Shown here: in pieces, positions 1 to 5,798 of the stretch | How positions within the stretch are numbered: position 1 is the stretch's first letter | How the letters are laid out: each line of letters begins with the position of its first letter | Source: CAZQXD01 sp964597315 | Lineage (GTDB): Bacteria; Pseudomonadota; Gammaproteobacteria; Competibacterales; Competibacteraceae | Assembly: GCA_964597315.1 (NCBI GenBank) | Contig: CAZQXD010000084.1 | Coordinates: forward strand, 1-16,437 | Reading direction: 5' to 3' | Length of the DNA stretch: 16,437 nt | Made by a program: the position numbers and the translations under genes | The notes under the pieces: generated by a model | The model's database searches: none | Seen by the model: only the letters and a program-made list of their open reading frames with translations | Told to the model about the DNA's origin: nothing

Positions 1-56
1 GGGGGGAGGGGGTTAAACCCTGCCAAGGGGGAGTACCCCGAAGGGGGGAGGGGGTC
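1..56. repeat. GC-rich palindromic repeat, left flank of the DUF559 gene (one partial plus one full unit)
   Basis: Bases 1-17 match the tail of a unit that ends in a G-run, a single A, a G-run and TTAA. A second unit starts at 18 with CCCTGCCAAGGGGGAG and ends in the same G-run/A/G-run pattern near 54. The same unit recurs at 496-580 to the right of the DUF559 gene. It contains short inverted repeats (CCCT-GCCA-AGGG at 18-29) and several G-tracts. No transposase is visible. It resembles the short palindromic repeats that are scattered in many copies in bacterial genomes. Confidence 0.75.
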
Positions 57-96
57 GGTTAACAACCTCCCTGTCCTGCGCACTTTTCGCAAAGAA

Positions 97-477
97 TTGC
101 GTAATCGTCTTACGCCAGCAGAGGCCAAACTGTGGACATGCCTCAAGCAATCGCAACTGGATGGGCGCAAGTTCAGGCGACAGCACAGCGTTGGCTATTA
201 TATATTGGATTTTTATTGTCCGGCGGAGCGGTTGGCTGTCGAATTGGACGGTGCGGTTCATGATAGCGAAAGCGCGCAGGAATATGACCGAGAGCGGGAC
301 CTGTTTTTGAGTTATTACAGGATTAAGGTGCTGCGTTTTGAAAACAAGTGGGTATTTCAGCAAACGGAGGCGGTGTTAATGGAAATTAAAAATCATTTTG
401 GTTGGCTGAAAGAAACCACCCTGAAAACCACCCCGCCCCTACGGGGCACCCCTCCTTCAAAAGGAGGGGAGTTGTGA
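97..477 (+). CDS. DUF559 domain protein (Vsr-like/PD-(D/E)XK endonuclease fold)
   Basis: A 126-residue protein of the DUF559 family, small putative DNA endonucleases related in fold to Vsr mismatch endonuclease. Visible family signatures are LTPAEAKLW near the start, FRRQHSVG, ILDFYC with D38, VELDG with E49 and D51 followed by H55, the YDRERD helix and KVLRFEN. D38 and E49/D51 are the likely metal-binding residues. The only usable start in the window is TTG at 97, yet family-like sequence (NNLPVLRTFRKEL) is encoded in frame from 61 and the frame stays open to base 1. The true start may therefore be lost, non-standard or upstream of the window. The last 15 or so residues (PPLRGTPPSKGGEL) are translated from a palindromic repeat. 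Fold and family are fairly certain; the biological target is unknown. Confidence 0.75.
   Translation: MRNRLTPAEAKLWTCLKQSQLDGRKFRRQHSVGYYILDFYCPAERLAVELDGAVHDSESAQEYDRERDLFLSYYRIKVLRFENKWVFQQTEAVLMEIKNHFGWLKETTLKTTPPLRGTPPSKGGEL
435..469. repeat. Two palindromes at the 3' end of the DUF559 gene
   Basis: GCCCC-TAC-GGGGC (435-447) is followed by a perfect 9-bp stem CCCCTCCTT-CAA-AAGGAGGGG (449-469). Both are inside the coding frame and encode the repetitive tail PPLRGTPPSKGGEL. The second stem could act as a transcript-stabilising or terminator-like hairpin, although no T-run follows. These palindromes are similar in style but not identical to the 42-bp units on either side. Confidence 0.75.
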
Positions 478-495
478 GCTGGCACTGCACTAACT

Positions 496-580
496 CTCCC
501 CCTGCCAAGGGGGAGTCCCCCGAAGGGGGGAGGGGGTTAAGCCCTACCAAGGGAGGAGTCCCCCGAAAGCGGGAGGGCGG
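496..580. repeat. Tandem palindromic repeat, right flank (one full plus one degenerate unit)
   Basis: The full unit contains hairpin CTCCCCCT-GCCA-AGGGGGAG (496-515) and a second one, TCCCCC-GAAG-GGGGGA (516-531), and ends GGGGGTTAAG. A degenerate copy begins at 542 (CCCTACCAAGGG), giving a period of 42 bp from the CCCTGCC at 500. The copies match the unit at 18-56, so the DUF559 gene is bracketed by them. The G-rich end of the last copy (GGGAGGG, 571-577) lies 9-16 bases before the TTG codon at 587 of the heparinase-like gene and resembles a ribosome binding site. Confidence 0.8.
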
Positions 581-607
581 CGTGTATTGAACTCACCCGT
601 AGAGCGC

Positions 608-2500
608 ATGATGACCAAGCTTGCCGGGGCCTTTAAGGCCATGGCCCTATCTTTTCTAGGCGTTGCCTTGCTTTTGGCCTATACCGACCTCGGCGGGACC
701 GATGCGCCTTGTCCTCAGTCGGGCTGGCAAGAAGAACCCGATGCTTTCCTACGCTATCTCCATGGATTGGGACCACCGGAGTACGTATCGATTCATCCCA
801 GGACGGTACGGGATAAAGCGCTAGCCGCCGTCCGCACTGGCCATTTTAATGTCGCGGGGCGCCCGGTGGACCTGACGATGCCGATCAACTGGCGGCAAGA
901 TCCTTATAACGACCGCTCATGGCGATTCTGGCTCCATTCCTTGGTTCTTTTGGAGCCATTGCTTCAGGGCCATGGGCAAAGTGGAGACCCGCTTCTGCTG
1001 CGCAAAGCCGTGGATATCACCCTCGATTGGCTCGGGCAGAACCAGCGGGGCGCTAAGGGAATCAGCAATTTTGCCTGGTATGACATGGCTGTGCCGGCCC
1101 GGGCCGCCTATATGGCGTACCTGCTGCGGGCGGCGGCGGTGGCGGAGGTGATTACCCCCCAAGAGGCGGCGGTTCTGGGGAGGCATTTGGAGGATCACGC
1201 CGACTGGCTGGCGCAAGCGGACAATTATACCGTCGGCCATAATCACGGTCTCTTCCAGGACGTGGGTCTGTTTGTCGCCGCTTATCAGTTCCCCGAGCAT
1301 CCCAAGTCGGGATGTTGGGAGGGTATCGCGCGGGGCCGTTTTGCCAGCACGGTAGCCGCCACCGTGGCGCTGGACGATGGGATACACCTGGAGCATTCAC
1401 CAGGCTATCACGTCGGGATAACCGCACTGCTCAAGCGCTTCCAGGCATTGGGCATCGGGGGAGCTGATCTCAAAGCCTTGGTGGAGCGGATGAGTGATGG
1501 CGCGGGCTGGCTGGTGATGCCGGATAACCGCTATCCACAACTCGGGGACACCGATCTGAACAAGGCGCCGGGTTGGGTAAAGGCGCGGGCGCGACCGCTC
1601 CAAGGGCTGAAACTCTTTCATCAGGGGGGGTACGGTATTGTGAAGCGGCCTGAGTCATATCTGATTTTGGCTGCGGGCTATCATGGCCGTGGGCACAAGC
1701 ATGCCGATGAACTTCATCTGTCATGGTATGACAAAGGCCGCCGGATTCTGGTGGATACCGGGCGTTACGGGTATTACTACCATGAGACGGGGCGTCGATA
1801 CGCCGAATCGAGCAGGGCTCACAATGGTGTGGAGTTTCGCGGCGAGCCGTTTACCTGGCGCGGCGCCAAGCCCTATGGCAGCGGCTTACTGGGAGGTGGC
1901 CTGGAGGCGGGCTGGTATGTTCTGGCGGCCAAAAACCCCTTGGTCGAGCAGGTTGGAGTACAGCATCGCCGACTGGTTCTCTATGCGCCGGGCGAGCAAC
2001 TTCTCGTGGTGGACGAAACGCTGCCGCCGGAACCCATGAACACGACTCGCTACTTTCACTTTGCCCCAGGTCTTGATTTGGCTCCCCGGGCCGATGGTGA
2101 TCTGGCCATCGTCGGCGAAGGATTCGAGGGTCGGATCTGTGATTTGAGTGGGCGAGGTGATGTGACCATTCGCCGGGTGGCGGGAGTTCGGGAACCCGAG
2201 GTTCAGGGTTTCACCTTTCCCGCTAACCGAAAATGGGCAGTGGCCCCGACCGCCCTGCTAGAAACACAGGCGGCGGGGCGCTTTCTGGTGACTGGCATCG
2301 ACTTGGGTGTCGGCGAGCAGGGTGGGTTCTGCGCCGGTCGGCGGCGGGTTACGCTCGAATGGAACGGACAGACGTTGTCTTTCGGTGGCGCGCTGGAAGA
2401 GGCTAGCGAGTCTTTGCGCATTGCCGTGGCAACACCCATGGAGCCAGGTGGCGACGATAAGGTCCACAGTCCCATGCAATTATCCGTTCAGGACAACTGA
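608..2500 (+). CDS. Heparinase II/III family polysaccharide lyase-like protein, probably exported
   Basis: About 630 residues. The N-terminus (MMTKLAGAFKAM, then a hydrophobic stretch ALSFLGVALLLAY) looks like a signal peptide or anchor, so the enzyme probably acts in the periplasm. The middle third resembles the alpha/alpha toroid of alginate lyase and heparinase II/III enzymes, with NFAWYDMAVPAR, the Asn-His pair in VGHNHGLFQD, and HSPGYH. The C-terminal half is the heparinase II/III beta-sandwich signature, with YHGRGHKHADELHLSWYD, ILVDTGRYGYY and SRAHNGVEF. Known relatives cleave uronic-acid polysaccharides by beta-elimination; its substrate is unknown. I prefer ATG 608 (ATG 611 is equivalent) because it starts right before the signal-like segment. 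TTG 587, preceded by repeat-derived GGGAGGG, would add 7 residues. It converges with the pseudaminic acid operon. Confidence 0.85.
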   Translation: MMTKLAGAFKAMALSFLGVALLLAYTDLGGTDAPCPQSGWQEEPDAFLRYLHGLGPPEYVSIHPRTVRDKALAAVRTGHFNVAGRPVDLTMPINWRQDPYNDRSWRFWLHSLVLLEPLLQGHGQSGDPLLLRKAVDITLDWLGQNQRGAKGISNFAWYDMAVPARAAYMAYLLRAAAVAEVITPQEAAVLGRHLEDHADWLAQADNYTVGHNHGLFQDVGLFVAAYQFPEHPKSGCWEGIARGRFASTVAATVALDDGIHLEHSPGYHVGITALLKRFQALGIGGADLKALVERMSDGAGWLVMPDNRYPQLGDTDLNKAPGWVKARARPLQGLKLFHQGGYGIVKRPESYLILAAGYHGRGHKHADELHLSWYDKGRRILVDTGRYGYYYHETGRRYAESSRAHNGVEFRGEPFTWRGAKPYGSGLLGGGLEAGWYVLAAKNPLVEQVGVQHRRLVLYAPGEQLLVVDETLPPEPMNTTRYFHFAPGLDLAPRADGDLAIVGEGFEGRICDLSGRGDVTIRRVAGVREPEVQGFTFPANRKWAVAPTALLETQAAGRFLVTGIDLGVGEQGGFCAGRRRVTLEWNGQTLSFGGALEEASESLRIAVATPMEPGGDDKVHSPMQLSVQDN

Positions 2501-2624
2501 AACCGACATTCCGCACCCCCCATTGGCCTAGAAGTCGAGGCTTAACTTCGGGCAGGGCCAACCCTTCGGCACACCAGGGGGAAGGCATGTCAGTACCGTT
2601 GGGATTGGGCGGTCGGCGGCTGGA
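2501..2624. other. Intergenic stretch behind the heparinase-like gene
   Basis: This 124-bp stretch lies between the heparinase-like stop and the kinase remnant. I see no credible ORF, no strong hairpin followed by a T-run and no clear promoter. Together with the remnant and the hairpins to 2934 it forms a 434-bp zone without an intact gene. Confidence 0.5.
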
Positions 2625-2837
2625 TCAATTGGGGAGATAACGAATCATCCGCCCGGTTGCCAGAAAATCCGGGTACAGGTCCAGCCCCACCCCAGCGCAC
2701 AGGGCCGCGCCGAAGGCCGCCTCTTCCCGGTGCGCCGGGATGCGCAGGGGCAGGCCGAAGCGATCCTCTATCACCTTGCACAGGGTCGGGTTGCGCCTTA
2801 AGCCGTTGCCGCAACCCGCCAGGTAGGCATGGCGGTT
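2625..2837 (-). pseudogene. 3' remnant of an FGGY carbohydrate kinase (sedoheptulokinase-like)
   Basis: The minus-strand frame from about 2837 to the stop at 2625 encodes roughly 70 residues that match the extreme C-terminus of FGGY-family sugar kinases: GCGNGLRRNPTL, then IEDRFGLPL, then HREEAAFGAALCAG, and the terminal RMIRYLPN. The GxGNGLRxNP and EEAAFGAAL pattern is closest to sedoheptulokinase-type members. An intact FGGY kinase has about 450-500 residues, so the N-terminal 85% is missing. The frame upstream (to 2951) is low-complexity GC-rich sequence that overlaps the end of the 580-residue gene and looks non-homologous. Probably a dead gene end left at an insertion or deletion junction. 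Confidence 0.7.
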
Positions 2838-2877
2838 CCGTGTAGCCTGATTGCAACGGCAGTGTACTGTTTCGGGC

Positions 2878-2926
2878 CGTGGGGCAACATCGCCCCGCGC
2901 CGGGACCGACCCGCCGCGCGGGCGGG
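2878..2926. repeat. Two GC-rich hairpins behind the last operon gene
   Basis: Hairpin 1 is CGTGGGGC-AACATC-GCCCCGCG (2878-2899), an 8-bp stem with one G-T pair. Hairpin 2 is CCCGCC-GCGCG-GGCGGG (2910-2926). They lie 9-57 bases past the stop of the terminal operon gene in the direction of transcription. Neither is followed by a T-run on the minus strand, so an ordinary intrinsic terminator is not supported. They may stabilise the 3' end or be junction sequence. Confidence 0.45.
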
Positions 2927-2934
2927 GGCGGATG

Positions 2935-4677
2935 TCAAACAATAGCCCCACTGATCTCCAGCGCCTGGCGCAAGCGATTCTGTTTCAAGGCCACCTCCAA
3001 CTGGAACAAACGGGCCACCAGGACCAGGTTATCCACCGTTGGTTTCGGCCGGGATACCGCTGTTTCGGCCCATTCGCTCAACGCCTTTTCCAGCTCGGCG
3101 GGGTTTTTGTTGGCCAGCGACGCCTCGCAGCCCATGGGTTCGATGGTCCAGTTGTGCCAAACGAAAAATACCGGGGCGCCCGTGGCATCGACGCGACAGG
3201 ATTGAAACGTGAGGTTGGGGTTTTTGATGACCAGGGGTAGCCCCTCTACCGTTTCGCTCAGAACCGGCCAGGCAGCCATGAAACGATTCAACTGCTGCCG
3301 GTCGGTCTCGGTTTCGGCCGCCAGTCGCATATAGGCAAACATCTCCGGCTTCAAGCGGGAGGTGATCGTCGGATGAGTCCGTAGATAGGCGCGAACGAGT
3401 TCGCTATCTGGCGGCACGGACCAGAGTTGAAAAGGCGCTTTCAGTATCAGCGGGTTCCATTGTCTGCGCGTGGGTTGCCGTTCAGGAAGGCTATCGAAAA
3501 CCAGTATGCGATTTTCACCAATAAAGACGCTCCCCCGGTAGCTTGGCGAGCCGCAAAGGCCATCCGGCATAGCCGTGAAAAGTTGGATTTCGTGTGCCGC
3601 GAGCCTGGCCCTGGTTTTGTTGTAGCACTTGATGAATAGAGACCGCTGGGTGCTTTTGGAACCCGCCGGGTTTCCCCCATCCGCCAGGGAGACGACGGTT
3701 TCAAGATGGACAATACCGGGCATGCCGCTGTCGATCCATGTGGATTCGACCCCCCCTACCGGCTGCTCCAACACCTGGGCCAGGGCGGATGCTAGCCAAC
3801 GGTTGCGCTCGGGTATCGTCAGGGTGGCCAGAAAGGCGTCTTGCCGTTTGTCCGTCGTGGGCGTGTATTGGATCGACGTGTAAAACAGCGCATTGAGGCG
3901 CAGACGGTTTCTGGCCAGGAAGACGAGATCCTGGATGCCAATATTGATCCGCTGCATGATCTGGCGTATCAGCAAAATACTGATGATCGCCACGATCACA
4001 TTGCGTTGCTCCACGGCCAGAAACTGGGCCAACAGCAGGCCGAAACCGATCAGGAAATTGCTGGCGGACAAAATATTGCAGGGAACATTGGTTTTGGTGC
4101 TGAACACCTCGTCAAGGGCCTGGCCAAGGTGTGTTTTCGATTTGAGGAGATAGTGCAAGGTGATGAATTCGACCACCAATAAGCCCGCCAGCAAGGCAAA
4201 CAGTAGCGGGTTGAGATAGAGACCGAGCGTGAAAGCCAGCCCCACCAGCAGGCCCGAGGCGATGGCGCGGATCAGTCGAAGATAGCCATCCCGGGCAAAA
4301 TCAGCTTGATTATCAAATAAGTGCAGCTTTTTGCTGTTGTCGAGAATACGTCGCGACCCCCTGCCTATCATTCTGCCCACCAGCCAACCGAACAAATGGT
4401 GCAGGCCATAACTGATGATGGCGGCAATGGCGATGCCAATCACCATCAGATCCTTGGTGTCGATGGTGACCAGGCCGCCGAGATACCAGGGAACACCTTC
4501 GGTGGCCAGTAGCAGGATAGCCTTGAGGGGCAGAAATAAGGACAGCACCAGGAAGAGCTGGCTGATCAAAAAAACGCCGATGCCCCCAGCGGCTTCCCGG
4601 GGCGTGAGCTTACGGACTTTTCGACCCAGGGAGATCAACCAATTGAGTTGATCGCGGGTGGCTTGAAAGAGATTCAT
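2935..4677 (-). CDS. Six-TM membrane protein: ABC-exporter-like transmembrane domain with a C-terminal degenerate kinase-like region
   Basis: 580 residues. Hydrophobic segments lie at about 34-58, 76-100, 135-155, 157-178, 205-223 and 226-240. Their spacing, and the closing segment ILLIRQIMQRINIGIQDLVF followed by ARNRLRLNALF, resemble the transmembrane domain of type I ABC exporters. No ATPase follows: there is no proper Walker A, no LSGGQ and no Walker B. The soluble part (about 275-580) has a kinase-like order: LFIKCYNK (K350, like the beta-3 lysine), HEIQLF (E363), a hinge-like ILVFDSLPE (391-399), and VIKNPNLTFQSCRVD (483-497) where phosphotransferases have HGDxxxxN. The catalytic Asp and the metal-binding Asp are not conserved, so it would be a pseudokinase. 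The start overlaps the upstream transferase by ATGA. Membrane topology is well supported; both homologies are my inference and the function is unknown. Confidence 0.8.
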   Translation of the reverse strand: MNLFQATRDQLNWLISLGRKVRKLTPREAAGGIGVFLISQLFLVLSLFLPLKAILLLATEGVPWYLGGLVTIDTKDLMVIGIAIAAIISYGLHHLFGWLVGRMIGRGSRRILDNSKKLHLFDNQADFARDGYLRLIRAIASGLLVGLAFTLGLYLNPLLFALLAGLLVVEFITLHYLLKSKTHLGQALDEVFSTKTNVPCNILSASNFLIGFGLLLAQFLAVEQRNVIVAIISILLIRQIMQRINIGIQDLVFLARNRLRLNALFYTSIQYTPTTDKRQDAFLATLTIPERNRWLASALAQVLEQPVGGVESTWIDSGMPGIVHLETVVSLADGGNPAGSKSTQRSLFIKCYNKTRARLAAHEIQLFTAMPDGLCGSPSYRGSVFIGENRILVFDSLPERQPTRRQWNPLILKAPFQLWSVPPDSELVRAYLRTHPTITSRLKPEMFAYMRLAAETETDRQQLNRFMAAWPVLSETVEGLPLVIKNPNLTFQSCRVDATGAPVFFVWHNWTIEPMGCEASLANKNPAELEKALSEWAETAVSRPKPTVDNLVLVARLFQLEVALKQNRLRQALEISGAIV

Positions 4678-5798
4678 CGCATCATGTCGATCCGGTGGTC
4701 CGAGGCGGGGGCGTCAAAACCGGCCAGCCAGCCGGTCAATTGCGCCATAAACTGGCTCCAGTCGTAAGCCCTGGCCGCGTCCAGGCAGGCCCGCTGCATT
4801 TGGGCGCATTGGGTTTCGGTAGCCTGGTCCATGGCCCGGGTTAGGGATGCTACCTCGGCGTCCTCGGCGATCAGCCAGCCGGTAGCGGGCCGCAGAATCT
4901 CCCCCAGGCCGCCGGAACGGACGCCGATGACCGGCTTGCCACAGGCCAGGGACTCCACCGCGCTGATGCCGAAGGGTTCGTTCAGGGGAATATAGACGCT
5001 GGCCCGGCATTGGGACAGCAGGGCGCGGATGCGCTGGGGGTCGGTGGTTGGGACAAATTCGATATTATCGCAGTCGGCGGCGAGGGCGCGGAGGCGTGGG
5101 TGTTCGGAGCCATCGGAGGCCACCATAAGCCGCTGGGTTGGGCGTTGTCGGAACGCCTGGATGATACGGTCGACCTGCTTCCCGGGTTCTTGACGGGCAA
5201 AGCTCAGAAAATAGCCCTTTGACGGGCGTGGTTCGAACAATTCCACAGCGCATGGGGGATGGAGTACATGGGCCTTCACCCCCAGCCGTTGCCTAAACGC
5301 CGTGGCGGTAAACTCTGAATTGGCCAGCACCGGGAGGCCGGAACCCAGGGTGTGGCGGACCTGACGCCTCAGCCAGCGACCGACCAGCGCCTGGCCGAGA
5401 TGCCGCAAGGGTGATGCGCCGACCAGGGTGCGGGCGCGATCTTCGTACAGGAACGGCAAGGGTGTGGTGTGACCGTAGTAAAGCCCAGGCTGACCGGGGC
5501 TGTGCAGCAGTGGGGCGTAGTGACCGCTTAGGATAATGCGCCGAAAAGAGCGGGCCAGGGGGCGGTGTTGCCGGAATGTCTGGATGGCCCGTAGCGCCCG
5601 CCGCGCCGGCGTGGTCGGCAGGGGGCGGGTATCCAGGACCACCACATCCCGGGGCAGCAGCCGGGTGGGAAAATCACTCGCCACCCCCGCCACCACCAGC
5701 CGGGCTTGGGGCAGGCGACGCGCCAGTTCGAGACTGAATAATTCGGCGCCGCCGACCACATGCAGAAAGTCGTAAACGACGGCGATGCCGGTAGTCAT
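4674..5798 (-). CDS. Glycosyltransferase, GT4/GT-B fold
   Basis: 374 residues with the two-domain GT-B layout. The N-terminal domain begins IAVVYDFLHVVGGAELFSLE, the glycine-rich acceptor-domain start of GT4 enzymes. The C-terminal domain has FARQEPGKQVDRII (R202 and K207, expected to touch the nucleotide-sugar diphosphate) and EPFGISAVE (E274 and E282, the EX7E motif), followed by CGKPVIGVRSGGLGE. It should be a retaining, cytoplasmic or membrane-associated transferase adding a sugar from a nucleotide donor to a growing glycan; donor and acceptor cannot be read from the sequence. It overlaps the upstream transferase and the downstream membrane-protein gene by 4 bases (ATGA) each, so it is translated as part of the pseudaminic acid operon. 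Confidence 0.92.
   Translation of the reverse strand: MTTGIAVVYDFLHVVGGAELFSLELARRLPQARLVVAGVASDFPTRLLPRDVVVLDTRPLPTTPARRALRAIQTFRQHRPLARSFRRIILSGHYAPLLHSPGQPGLYYGHTTPLPFLYEDRARTLVGASPLRHLGQALVGRWLRRQVRHTLGSGLPVLANSEFTATAFRQRLGVKAHVLHPPCAVELFEPRPSKGYFLSFARQEPGKQVDRIIQAFRQRPTQRLMVASDGSEHPRLRALAADCDNIEFVPTTDPQRIRALLSQCRASVYIPLNEPFGISAVESLACGKPVIGVRSGGLGEILRPATGWLIAEDAEVASLTRAMDQATETQCAQMQRACLDAARAYDWSQFMAQLTGWLAGFDAPASDHRIDMMR

Noticed and set aside
13..363. 116-residue minus-strand ORF opposite the DUF559 gene
   Set aside because: It is antisense to a gene with clear family motifs and itself shows no domain; part of it is translated repeat sequence.
479..495. Sigma54-type promoter (TGGCAC at 480-485) before the heparinase-like gene
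   Set aside because: The -24 element is good but the required GC of the -12 element is missing at the right spacing.
917..1427. Minus-strand ORFs inside the heparinase-like gene
   Set aside because: GC-rich coding DNA leaves long open frames on the opposite strand; the plus-strand frame carries all recognisable motifs.
2838..2951. Full 108-residue ORF around the FGGY remnant as an intact gene
   Set aside because: The first 38 residues are GC-rich low-complexity sequence overlapping the neighbouring gene end; only the last 70 residues resemble the kinase family.
3652..3690. Walker A-like GNPAGSKST in the 580-residue membrane protein (residues 335-343)
   Set aside because: It lacks the correct GxxxxGK spacing, sits in a variable loop, and no Walker B or ABC signature follows.
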